Positions 1-11,475 of a DNA stretch of 64,000 nt are shown in pieces. Positions within the stretch are counted from its first letter, which is position 1, and every line of letters starts with the position of its first letter. The stretch covers positions 2,480,001 to 2,544,000 of the forward strand of contig CM072337.1 in assembly GCA_036874045.1 (NCBI GenBank), read 5' to 3'. This stretch comes from Cymodocea nodosa. Taxonomy: Eukaryota; Streptophyta; Magnoliopsida; Alismatales; Cymodoceaceae. The notes under the pieces are model-generated. The model worked only from the letters and a program-made list of their open reading frames with translations. It made no database searches and was not told the DNA's origin. The translations under genes and the position numbers were made by a program.

Positions 1-2095
1 GAGAAGAGTTTAGTAGATTTGGGTATACAAATACCTCAAATAATGGAAACAAGAATAAAGGTTTCTATGGAAATTGCTGTAAGCAAAGAGAGAAAAATCA
101 AGCCAAACAACAAAGTTGCCCTAGAATTAATCCAGCGTAAGTCTCAGCTCTGGTTCAAAAGACGAATAGGTAGACGAGCTCAATGGGCGATCTAGGAACA
201 AGAAAGGAAAGAAAATGAAGAAGAGGCAATTGAAGGACAAGAGGAACCGACTGTTGGAAGACCTGTTCCTGAGGAACAGTAGCCAGGACCTTCAAATCCA
301 CTTCCTAAACCATTAGAAAGGGTGGTAGTTATGGGGCCTTCAAATGAAGAAGAATTAAGAGAATTTGAAGAATTGGTTCAAGTTAGGAAAAACCAAGGAG
401 AATCAGAAGATTTGGCAGTGGCTAAAGCACACCTAGTGTTTGATGCACTTTACAAAAAGAGGGTTGTAGAAAAGTTGAAAGCCCAATATAAAATCAAAGT
501 GGAACAGCATCAAGAAGCTATTGTCAGACTTACTGAAAAAGGAGATGAAGCTGGTCAGTCGAGACCAATAATTACTGAAAAAGTTAAATAGGAAGAGCTA
601 GTACTTGTGGCTCAAAGGCGTGCAGAGCTTATTTTTGTGGATTTAATTTCAGATGAGGAAGAAGAAGACCAGACACAATTAATTAGAAAAATGAAAGGAA
701 AGGAGATAGTGTCTGAATATCAAGAGGAGATTAAATCTAAAAGACAAATGTTAGTAGGGCCTATAAAGCCAAATTTTGTAAACCTGCTATCCGATTCTGA
801 AGAAGAGTAGGAGCAACAGCAAAAAGAGCAAAGAGAAGAAGAAAAACAAGCTGAAACTAGTCTGCAGCCTGTACAAATAGAAGAAATAGCAATTAGGGTA
901 GAAATTGATTTGCCCGGAACTCCATCCCAATCTGCCACAAAATCAGAAAGAACAGTGACAATGCAGATTGGTAGTCAGGAAGAAGAAAAAAAAAAATGAA
1001 CAAGAAGCTGAACAAGTATATATGGAAAGAGAGGACTCAACAGATTCCACTAAAGAGCAAGAAAATCTTCAGCAATTTATGGAAAGAATTCAAGATAGAG
1101 TAGAGAGTTCTGTCGACTCACCACTATAGACAAAAGCAGAAGCAAAAATGCTGGAATCTATGGAGCAATTTCAACAAGTACAAGTTTAACATTTGGAAGA
1201 GGAAGTTCAAGAACAAACCCCTCAGGAGCAACAAATGCATATTCCTAATCCTTCAGAAGCAATAGTTTTAAATGAAGTACATTTTTGGAGTCAAGAAGCT
1301 TATGACAAATACCAAGAGATTAGGGGTTATACTATCATTTACAGTAGACTAGTAAATTGGGACGAAATGCAAGAAATCAAAGAATTATTTGAATTTCAAG
1401 GTCTACTGAAGTTTATTTCTCAAGAAAGAGGGCATGCAGTATATGAGAATCTAGTGCCCTACTTTTATGCAAACTTAAGGGAAGATGAAGGAGGATTAAT
1501 TTCTAATGTGGAGGAAGCTGATGTACAAATAACACCAGAGCTTCTCCACAACATTTTAAGATTGAAAAATGAAGGGAAAGAAATTTTGGAAAGCACAACT
1601 GCTGTTGAGTGGATAGAAGAGGAAATCAAGGATTGTTTAGCTATCAATCCTGGTGTATCGTTATTAAATAGACTAAAGTAGTTAAATGGTACAGCACACA
1701 TGATAGCAAACATTCTAATTAAGAATGTCTATCAAAGACAAGGCCATGATATAGAACTGAGTCAATTTGTAAAGTGGGTCACATATGCAGTTGTAAATAA
1801 AATTCAAATAAATTGGTCTACAGTTTTTATCTCCAAGCTGAGAATAGTAAAAAAGAAATTGTTTTATGGAGATTTGATTCCACTATTGATGGTGGATTGT
1901 ATCGATTTCACTAAATGGGCATCCAAAAGGATCAGATCAAGAACCATTTCAGTGAAAGAGTACAAAAATTATGTAGTTGTAGAGATTGTTGAACCTTCTA
2001 GAGGAATTACAAGAGTTGTAGAAAGGATTAACCAATTAAAGCAACAAGTAGAAAAACTCTAGAAGGAAGTAGATGAACTTAGGAGAAGAGACTAA
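1..2095 (+). pseudogene. Glu/Gln-rich ORF of an Athila-like LTR retrotransposon (broken)
   Basis: A long reading frame enters from outside the window. It runs in frame 1 to an 11-A run at 986-996, then continues in frame 2 to TAA at 2093. The first two thirds encode a Glu/Gln/Lys-rich, low-complexity protein. The last part (about 1250-2060) is compact and hydrophobic: it contains FWSQEAYDKYQEIRG, then LVPYFYANLRED, and a later segment with LFYGDLIPLLM, and ends in a short coiled coil. This resembles the putative plant transposon protein domain (PF20167-like) seen in Athila/Tat-type elements; that identification is from memory of the family. Internal stops lie at 193, 280, 589, 808, 1127, 1187, 1679 and 2060, and seven of the eight are TAG. 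An antisense relative at 20455-21835 shows the likely start codon, which lies left of this window. The true function is unknown. Confidence 0.7.
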
Positions 2096-3005
2096 ATTGT
2101 ATTGTTCGTCTACTTGTATATATGTGTATGAAAAATATCTAATTAAGTTGTAATGTAAATTTTTTCATATTAATGAATATATATTTTTCAGATATATTTT
2201 TCATTCGTGTTTGAGAATGATGAAATGGATGAACTATATTGAATATTCTGTAAATTGTGGAACATTATGCAAGATTGTTTAAAAGATTTACAATTTGTTG
2301 TATGACAAGATTAAATGAAACATAATTGATTAATGTTTGAAAATATCTGCATGTTGTAAAGTAAAATATAAATTCTGCATAACATGAAATGAACTGCAAG
2401 TTAAAAATTTATATAATGTTCAGGTTTAAATGATCTTTAATTAGAATGCTGCATTAATGACATGTATTTAACTTTATTTAAGTCAGAAAAATGCGGGAGA
2501 GCAGAAAAGTATTACGCGGAGTAAACTTAGAGAGAGCTAAGTGTTAACTCAACGAAGTAAGTCCGTTGAGTTAACCTTAACTCCACAAGATCAGTAATAT
2601 AATATAAGGTCATTTCGTTGAGTTATCTGTAACTCAACGAGGTTAGTTCATGGATTAAGCTAAACAGTTATTCTTTTAGCCACGAACGAAACTTCGTGGG
2701 TTTAGCGATTACTGAAATTTGAAATTAGAAGTGGCACACGTACCCAAAAAAATAGGAACCACACTACACGTCACTAGACACGTTCTTACAACGAGATTTA
2801 TTTGCTTTATGAACGTGCATTATAAATATAGAACAGAATGTTATTTACTAGTTACCAGCACTTGTGAGAGAAAAGAAAATTCGTTGGGGAACTAGAAAGA
2901 GAAGCAGCTGATTCAACTTCATCCGTCAACAATTATTTACTGAATAGAAAGCTTCAAACTGGTATGTAATTAATCTTCTACTGTTTTACTATATGTTAAG
3001 AGTTT
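2096..3005 (+). promoter_or_regulatory. Spacer before gag: inverted-pair motifs and TATA box
   Basis: Non-coding AT-rich DNA between the Glu-rich frame and gag. Two perfect short inverted repeats occur: GTTAACTCAACG at 2543-2554 with its complement at 2564-2575, and TCGTTGAGTTA at 2615-2625 with its complement at 2630-2640. TATAAATA at 2821-2828 is followed about 145 bases later by a splice-donor-like GGTATGTAATTAATC near 2960, then the gag ATG at 3006. A similar GGTATGTAATTAATTAC recurs near 5980. An internal promoter with a 5' leader intron is plausible but not proven. Confidence 0.45.
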
Positions 3006-4341
3006 ATGAGCACATGGACTCGTTCTCGTAGCACTAAACGATTAGTAAGAACACCTACCCAAGAGTATTTAACACAGAAGCGTATTGAAACATTTTCTGA
3101 ATTGGACTTTAACGAAATCCTTAGGGGTGTAGTAAACCTTTCTTTAAAAGAGAACGAAGATATGGCTGCTCCAATAGAAAAACCATTAGGGGAAATTCTA
3201 TATCCTGAATTAGTTGATGAACCTTCATATAATCGATTGCCAAACTTTGAGAGAGATAGGTTTGAACTGAAATCTAATTATATTAGTCAATTGCCACATT
3301 TTCATGGATTAGAAAGAGAGGATGCCTATTATTTCCTTAGAGAATTTAACGAAGTTTGTCAAATGATGAAAATGCCAAATATGAGTATAGATGCTATTAA
3401 ACTTAGATATATCCCTTTTGCTTTAAAAGACACAACTAAGAGATGGTTATATACTTTGTCGCTTGATTCAATCTCTACATGGACTGAATTTTGCTCTATT
3501 TTTCTGGAAAAATATTATCCAACACATCAAACGATTAAAAAGAAAAAGGAAATATTAATGTGTAGCCAAAAACAGGGAGAATCATTTTAGAAATATTTTG
3601 AAAGACTTAAAGATTTACTAACTCAATGTCCACATCATGCAATGAGTAAAGCATAATTAATAGGTGTAATTTATGAAGGCATAGATGTTTCAACAAAATC
3701 TTTACTAGAATCTACTTGTCAAAATGGATTTTTAAAATTGTGTAGTGAAGAAGCATGGGCATACTTAGAAAATTTTACAAAAAAGAACTACACAGTGGGA
3801 GAACTCAATTGAAGCTATTGTAGATAAAAGAATATTGCCAAGGGGAATACATGAAATAGATTCAAGCACTATGCTTGAAGTGAAATTAACTGAATTAACA
3901 AAGAAAATAGAAGAGTTATCATTAAATCAAAAACTAGCAGAAAAGAATGCAAACATTAACGATCTAGATATTATTTATGCTAGAAACCAGAAATATAACT
4001 TTGAAAATTCATATAACCCTAATTGGAGAAATCACCCGAATTTATCTTGGAGAAACAACAATTTCCATGGAGGAGAAAATATTAATGACAAGAATATAAG
4101 TTATGAAGCATTAATTGAACAAGGATCTAGAATAGAGAAATTAGAAAAGATAATTCAACAATTAAACAATCGTCTAGATTTTGTATTTCAAAATCAAAAT
4201 ATAAATAGAAATATACCCCCTAGACAGAAAGAATCAATAGAAGTTAGACCTACTAGAGGATTGCCAATGCAAGTAGTACCTAACCCTATTAACAAAACTG
4301 TTAATGAAATTGATACCTCGTTTAGGAGGGTAGCTGAATGA
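3006..4341 (+). pseudogene. Athila-type gag (broken)
   Basis: The frame opens at ATG 3006 and encodes a Ty3/gypsy capsid-like protein. Family marks are PHFHGLEREDAYYFLREF (capsid N-terminal part) and, in the C-terminal part, NSYNPNWRNHPNLSWRNN, a signature typical of Athila-clade gag. There is a TAG at 3588, a TAA at 3654 and a frameshift near 3790-3800; reading then continues to the TGA at 4339. A coiled-coil-rich stretch (about 3880-3950 and 4120-4180) precedes the end. Gag would form the virus-like particle. No protease, reverse transcriptase, RNase H or integrase follows; the next coding frame is the F-box-like ORF at 4564. The element is therefore pol-less here, through deletion or because it is a non-autonomous form. 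Confidence 0.85.
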
Positions 4342-4563
4342 AGCAGTATAACTGAAGTAACTATGTATAATATAGTAAGTAGAAAAATATAAAATATAAA
4401 AAAAAATGTAAGTTTACTTATAGTTAATAGTATTGTAGAGTTATTACTTAACTCAACGAGCTTAATCTGTTGAGTTATGACCTAACTCTACGAGGGTGTG
4501 AGGTAGTTATGTTAATTTTTGTCTCTGCTAAACTTTTATTTATGTTATACAGAATCACAATAG
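4342..4563 (+). other. Spacer between gag and the F-box frame
   Basis: AT-rich DNA of about 220 bases. TAACTCAAC at 4449-4457 pairs with GTTGAGTTA at 4469-4477, repeating the inverted-pair motif found before gag. A donor-like GTAAGT near 4409 and an acceptor-like TTATACAG near 4550 would allow splicing onto the F-box ATG, as in downstream ORFs of other retroelements. This is an inference only. Confidence 0.4.
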
Positions 4564-5691
4564 ATGGAATTCTTAAAATTACCACTAGACGCACAAAGGG
4601 AAGTATTGAGTAACTTGTCAGCTAAAGATCTGTGTAGATTATGTTATGTATCAAAGGATATTAAATACTGTGTTAGAGAAAAATATTTTCATGGACTACA
4701 AGCTGCAAAAAAGACTAAGATTAGAGATGGATTTTTATGGAAGTCATTTAATCGTAGTTCAATTAGCTATGAATATCTGAATATGGATGAAACTACTGGA
4801 ATTCCACCCAATGCATTAAAAGGAATAGATCATATTATGGGGATGGATGAAGGATTAATTATATATAGAACCAAACCAATCTATACAATTCTATTACCTA
4901 ATATTTTGATTAGAAATCCTCTCACCAGAGAAGAATGGAATATAGGAAAGCCTAATAGATATGAAGTACCAACTGAAAATTGTGGGTCAACTTTAATATT
5001 TTCTGATAAAAATTCTACCATTCCTGAAAAATTATATTATTGGATACCTACTAGAAATTAGGATGAAGATTTATGCTTAAGTGTGTATAATTTTCTGAAT
5101 AGATCTTGGACTGAAAACACTATGATATATCTAGGACAGAAATCCTTAATTAACAGCATACATGTCATACTTGATGGATATATATATCTAGTCACAAATA
5201 TATCAGTTGCATTTAGATCTGATTTATACATAGTAAGCATAGATAGTTATGATAATGACTATATAGAAATTTTTCCTATACCAAGTGATATACCTAAACC
5301 ACCATCTGCAGAATATGATAAAATTCAATTAGGAATGTGGTATAATGAATATGATGATCCTACTCTATGTCTGATAAGATGGTGGGATGAATTGAAGAAA
5401 TTTCAAATATGGATTATAAAAGACCTAAATGAATGGAAGTGGGAAGAGGAATATATTGAAATAGATGTAGAAATAGAAACAGCTACACTATAATGGAATA
5501 GAAGAGGATCTCTTTCTGCATTTCATTTCATTAATGGAAATACACTTATATTTAGTATTAATAACATACTGCAAGTTTACAAATTAAAAAGGAAAATAGA
5601 CTGCATTGAAACAGAATTGATAGCAAGAAGGATTATGCCAAAAAAGTTTACTTGGATTGACACGTTTATTCCATTTGTTACTACTTTTTAG
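4564..5691 (+). pseudogene. F-box protein frame carried inside an Athila-like element
   Basis: A single frame of 375 codons (4564-5691) is broken only by TAG at 5059 and TAA at 5491. Residues 5-40 fit an F-box: LPLDAQREVLSNLSAKDLCR followed by LCYVSKDIKYC. The middle contains ILIRNPLTREEW, matching the NPLTxE signature of plant F-box-associated domains. Trp-rich segments later (IRWWDELKKFQIWIIKD) fit the beta-propeller-like C-terminal half. Plant F-box proteins bind SKP1 and present substrates for ubiquitination. The frame lies after gag and before the polypurine tract and 3' LTR, so it sits inside the retroelement, in the position expected of pol or env-like genes. It could be a captured host gene or a long-standing element gene. 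The intact frame across nearly 400 codons argues for fairly recent coding capacity. I am sure of the F-box likeness, less of its origin. Confidence 0.75.
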
Positions 5692-7474
5692 TCATGTTCT
5701 TAAAATATGATTCTGTGTTTTTAATGTTGTGTGTAGTCTATATTTATTTTTAAAAAAAAAACAAACAAACAAAAATATCAATCCAGTTTGTTGGTATCTG
5801 TTTTGGGAAACCAACTAGCTTGCTTGTGAGCCACCAAAGGCATAAGAGTCTAGGTTCCACATAAGACACTGATTTATCAATATCTGTTAAATGTTATTTT
5901 GTTATATATTTTACTTTTATCTGTGAATTAAAAGTTTTTCAGAATCAAAAATCAAAATATATAGGAGATACAAACGAAACAAGGTATGTAATTAATTACT
6001 TATCCTGAATTTAGATTTAAACTCAATTCGTGGAGTTATTCATTAACTCAACGAATTAAGTTCATCGAGTTAGATGTTAAGTCAACGAAACAATATTCAT
6101 GCCTATTACAATTACTGTATTTATTGTTAAATCTTTTACATTGAGGACAATGCAAAAAAAATAGGTATAGGGGGAGGTAATTAAAGTAACAGCCATATAA
6201 GTTTGTTAATTAAAGGAATTAGAATGGTACTGCAAAGTTTTGTGGAAATTGAAAATTTTTATGAATTTGCTGTAACTATCCGATAATTGAGACTATAATT
6301 TTTTTTAAAAAACTATAACTGCTTGAATGTTATATTTAGATTCTTATATAAGATGCTACAAATTTTACTACTCATACAAATCTAGATATAGTATCTTATG
6401 TTTTTGCTGAAATTTATGAGTTTAATAGTTTCACAATTTTAAAAAGAAATCAGAATGTTTAACTGAAACTTAGTAAATTATCTGAAATCTTGAAAGAGCT
6501 GAAATGTTGATTTTTGGATTAAAGGAAATACATATGATCAATGATACATTTAATTTGATTAATTAAACTTGTATAATGATTTATGTGTAGACCTTATTAA
6601 ACTATAGAAAAAAGTATGAGCTTATTGATATGGATTCATATTTTTAGTAAATAATAGAAGCAGGACTATATGAGATTGGTGTTTTATTGCATCTGTATTA
6701 ATGAAATACGTACATATACTGTGTTAAAAAAAAAAAAAAAAAAATTTGAGAGTTTATTGACTTGTTTGATTACGAGCCTTTTGTACTTGAACAGATAAGT
6801 ATGTAAGGATTGTTGACCTAAAAAGGACTCTTTAAATCTGGCAACCTAAGATCCTGATCAGATCTGGGATTGTTGACTGAAAGCTCGATACATGGGTACA
6901 TTAGAAAGCTCCTGTATGATTCAAGCTTGTCAAATTAACTTTTAAAAGTATAAATATGCATCTACTGTTTTGAAAAGATACAAGTGTTTTGTGAAATACA
7001 GATATCTTCTGAATTGAGTATATATTCTGTTATCTGAAATTGCTGAAGTATGAATCTAAAATAGACTTTTGAAGTTGTTTATTTGAGATACAATTCTTCA
7101 TTCTACTTGTCATAATCATATTGAATTGGATTGTGCTTTGATTCGTATGTTGTTGAAATTTATTTTGGAAATCTTATTGGAAAATTTAAGATGATAGATG
7201 ATGAAAAGAAGAACAAATAATAATATAATTAACACCTATGTGAAGCTGATATATTTTGTATATAATTTACATATATTCTAAGTATATTTGTAGGTTAAAG
7301 AGGAGAAAACAATGTTAAAACAGATTAATGAAGCATATAGAATATCTATATAGTAATCTAATTTATTATTCTGAAGAAGAGCGAAATGAAGAATTAAATC
7401 TAGCACTTTAGAAAGATCAATTAGTTAGATCTTAGTTTGCTAAGGGACTAGCAAAAATTTAAGTATGGGGGAAG
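5692..7474 (+). other. 3' non-coding region of the Athila-like element with polypurine tract
   Basis: No gene seen. The stretch at 6139-6177 (TTGAGGACAATGC, then an A run, then GGTATAGGGGGAGG) resembles the region after integrase in Athila/Tat elements. More inverted-pair motifs lie at 6020-6080. A splice-donor-like GGTATGTAATTAATTAC is near 5980. The sequence ends in the polypurine tract TGGGGGAAG (7466-7474), directly before the LTR start TGTTTAGAATG at 7475. Confidence 0.6.
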
Positions 7475-9370
7475 TGTTTAGAATGAAAAAGTGCATAATA
7501 TTAATGGTTAAATGATGGTTAATTGCATAATATTTAGCTTATCATGTGAGAATTAAGCCATTATGTTATAATTGCACTGTTAGATGCTTTAATAAAAGAA
7601 TCTACATAATTCCAGGGAATTAATGTTAATTTAGTACATTTCTGAACTGTCGGTAAATTGCAGGCTGTGAAATTTTTAAGTATCTGAATTTTCTGTTATT
7701 TCGAAGAGTTATATTACATGTATCGAACAGTTATGTTTTAAACGCTAAAAGAATATTTAGGTGAACAGTAACAACTCGTTGAGTTAGCAAGTAAAAACCT
7801 TAAGTTATATATCTAAACTCGTTAAGTTAGATTATGCACATGTTGAATTTAAATGCTTTATTATGTCACGTGAGATGCTCATGTTTAACTCGTTAAGTTA
7901 GCATAACTGTACGTGTTGAGTTACATGAATACACACTAAGGTAATGCACTATGTTAGCGGCTTATTTCTTTATTACACGTGTTTTATAGTTAAATCAACG
8001 AAGTAAGTCCGTTGAGTTATCTGTAACTCCACAAACCATTTATTTTCTAATATGCCACTACAGCGGTTACAGAAACAAGACATTCGAAGGAAAACCACAA
8101 TTGCACGTATCACGTAGGAAATCGCTCGTGGAAGGAAGAAGAAATCACCATCGTTGATATGAACGAAGGAAATCCAACTAATCATCGAAGTAGAAGCAGT
8201 TATTACTAAGAAATATAAAAGACAAGGAGAAAAGAATATACGGGGGGTGGCCAGTGTGTGTGCAGAGGAGGAGGACCGCGCTAACTACAGGCAGCGACGA
8301 AAGTTCCCTGAAGTTCCACATTACTACCACCACCACCACCATAATCACCAACCATCGGAGGTCTGTGAGGATACTTTCCTGATGTCGAGTCAATTCCGAG
8401 CCAAACATGGTGCCTGACAACTACTATGAGGAGTGATCGCGTCACAGGAAGGGAAGCCATTTTCACCAAGCACCGACTCATATCTCAGGAGATCGTAAAG
8501 CTTCTAGCCTTTGTTTTGGGTTGATGCCAATATGCTGAAGAGGAGATCAACTTGCAATTCTGGACTCACGATTCTATAGGGAGAGGAGATAGAATTGTAA
8601 GTGGTTAAATTTTTAGTGGTGTAATCGCGTCGCATGTAGTGACGGAAGTTTTTACTATCAATAGAGATTACTTTTACATTTCACCTTTCGCCCATTTTCA
8701 TGATCATATAAAAACAAAAATACCAAAAATAACTTATCTGTGTTTATAGTTAGTATTGGAGTGTTGTATTGTTTGTTTTGTATCGTGATTATTGTTATCA
8801 TTGTCAGTGTTTGGAATGTTTTATGTTTGTTTAATTTAGAAAATAGAAAATAGTTTTACAGTTTACTGAAATCGAATTGTTCTTGATACTTAAAGATTTT
8901 AATGGTTATTGTTTGAAATATCTGAATGTTAATGTTGACAAATGATAAATTTAATATTGACTAGCATTAAAAATCTTAATTGATGTTATTTACAATCTGT
9001 GGAACCGCTCAATGGTTGACCGAATTCCTTTGTAAATAGCAATATTAATCTGGATAGATAACTTCGTTAAATTACTTCAATTTCACGAGGTTAGTTCGTT
9101 GAGTTAGCTATAACTCAACGAAGTGATTACTAAAGATATAAATTTCATTATTAAAAAGCAGAACAGTACACAATTCTTCCTCAATTCTCTATGGGATCGA
9201 CTTGTACTTGCACACAAATACAATATACACTGTGCACTTGCAGTTAAAATACAAATTGGAATTAATATCTAATTTGTGTGAAAGATGGTTTGTTGACTTC
9301 TAAAAAGGAATTAATGATAAGCATAAAGATAAATTAACTAAGTTACAAACATAAGTTAACAAGGCAATCA
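7475..9370 (+). repeat. LTR copy 1 of the Athila-like family
   Basis: It begins TGTTTAGAATGAAAAAGTGC directly after a polypurine tract and ends CA, seven bases before a primer-binding-like site. It matches 9540-11475 and 23102-26652 along its length. TATAAAA at 8214-8220 is the likely promoter. TTGAGTTA/TAACTCAA motif copies fill the U3 part (7770-8035) and recur near the end, including a perfect pair at 9095-9106 and 9111-9122. Because it has a polypurine tract on one side and a primer site on the other, it serves as a 3' LTR to the left and a 5' LTR to the right. Confidence 0.85.
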
Positions 9371-9539
9371 AGTTTTCTAACGTCATTGCCAGGGAACTAA
9401 ATAAGTTCTCTGGTGCCGCCTAAAAATCCAACCAAGTCATTAGATGATGAATCAAATTTTGATGTTTCTTGTGAGCTTGAATCATCCTGTGTAGCTTGAA
9501 ATGTTTTCTTTCTTCTAAATCTGTCGTCTTCTTGAAACT
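9371..9539 (+). other. Primer-binding-like site and short internal remnant
   Basis: TAACGTCATTGCCAGGGA (9378-9395) is a mutated form of the TGGCGCCGTTGCCGGGGA-type site (tRNA-Asp-like) used by Athila/Tat elements. Only about 145 further bases precede the next LTR, so the whole coding interior is missing. Confidence 0.55.
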
Positions 9540-11475
9540 TGTTTAGAAGGAAATTGTGCATAATATTAGTCATTAATGAATAGTTAATTACATAATATTT
9601 AACTTATCATATAAGAATTAAGCCATTATGTCACAATTATATGAATACATGCCTTAATTGAAGAATATGCATAATTTCTTGGAATTAAACGTTAATTAAG
9701 TATCATTTCTAAAAGATTGAAAACCTAGTTTACATGTGATTTTATAGTATTAAACATGATATATTTTATTTTTACATATTTGTATCATATACAGTGCACG
9801 GTAACAACTCATTGAGTTAGTATTCTTTTCGTAAAAAGATCACATGATAACTCGTTGAATTACAAGTTTAAAGGGTAAAAAGAACACGTGAAAATTCATT
9901 AAGTTAGCGAATAAAATTGTAAGTTGTATATTTGAATTCGTTAAGTTAGCATTATGCATGTGTTGAATTTAAAGTTTACTAATGTTATATTATATCACGT
10001 AAGTTGCACATGTTTAACTCGTTAAGTTAACATAACTACACACATTGAGTTGCTTAATTAAATATTAAGGTAACGCATTATGTTAGCATTATAAACTTAT
10101 AAGTTATTTATTTATTGCACGTGATACATATATTATTGTTTATATATGCAAGTCTATTGAGTTAAGCTTAACTCAATGAGGTTGGTCCATTGAATTATAG
10201 TTAAATTAATGGAGTAAGTCTATTGAGTTACACTAACTCTACAGGCTAGTTATTTTCTAATATTCGATTGTGAGCAATTATAGAAAATTTGAAGGAAACC
10301 GCATTGCATGAATCACGTCATGAGCTAAAACATGGAATAAAGAAGTAATCACTATCATTGATGTGAAGGAAGGAAATTTAACCAATGAAGTAGTTAATAC
10401 TAAAGGAAATATAAAAGGAAAAGAAAAAAAGAATGAAAAGGAGGGGAGAACCGTGCTAACTGTAGAAAGTGTTGGACATTTCTTGAGCTCTCACCAATTC
10501 CACCATCCATCGAATGTCTGTGAGGATACTTTCCAAATGTCAGGTCGATTTTGAGTCAAACACAATGACTAACAACCACTATAAGGAGTGATCATGTCAT
10601 AAGAAAGACATTTTCACCAAGCACGGAATCATCTCTCAAGAGACAGTAAAGTTTCTAACCTTGGTTTTGGGTTGATACTGCTATGCTGAAGAAGAGATCA
10701 ACTTACAAAAGTCTAGGTTCACAATCTAGTAGAGAGAGGAGCGCTTGACAATAAGTGGTTAAGTTTTCAGTGGTATAATCGCATCACACGTAGTGATAGA
10801 AGTTTTCTTACTGTTAATAGAGAATTTTACCTTTCATTACTTGCTCATCTAAAGGAACGAAACAAAACAAAACTCATTATCTATTTTATGCTTATTAAAT
10901 CTATGTTGTATCATTTATGTTTGTATTGTTAGTATTGTTGAATGTTTTATGTTTATTTTATTTTAGTTATAGAAAATCGTATTATTGATTGTTTAAACCA
11001 GTTAATATAAATCTCTGAAATCTTGATTTACAAATTTACTATTTGGATGTATTGAATGCTAGAATTGATCAATGATGAATGTAATATGAAATAGCATTTG
11101 AAAGCTTAATTGATATTGTTTGTAATATATAGAATCGCCTAATGGATGGCTATGTTCTTCTCTAAATAACAATATTAATTATTAATTATTTGAGAGCTCG
11201 TTGAGTTAACTATAACTCCACGAACTAAGTTCATTGAGTTAACTATAAATCAATAGAGTGAGCATATTGTGAATATACATTATACCTTGGCTATGAAAAT
11301 TTATAAAATAAAGTGATTTCGATAGGTTCCTATGGGTTCGACCTATACTTGCATACTTATACAATAGACGTTGTGCACTTGTAATAAATTTAACGAACTA
11401 AGTTACTGAAATTAGAAATAATTTGTGAAAATTACTTGTTACTTATAAAAAAATACACATAAGCAAACAAGACAA
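9540..11475 (+). repeat. LTR copy 2 of the Athila-like family
   Basis: It starts TGTTTAGAAGGAAATTGTGC and is collinear with LTR 1, including TATAAAA at 10410-10416 and the shared U5 phrase GGGTTCGACC...ACTTGCATAC near 11334. It is rich in TTGAGTTA/TAACTC motifs (9800-10240 and 11195-11270). Its right end is approximate because a Copia fragment abuts it. Confidence 0.8.

Noticed and set aside
8178..8481. Two overlapping minus-strand frames in LTR 1
   Set aside because: They lie in the R/U5-like part of the LTR, are disrupted in LTR 2 and LTR 3, and resemble no protein.
2543..11270. A repeat array that at first looks like CRISPR repeats
   Set aside because: Spacing is irregular, copies occur in both orientations as pairs, and the genome is eukaryotic. 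It belongs to LTR retrotransposons.
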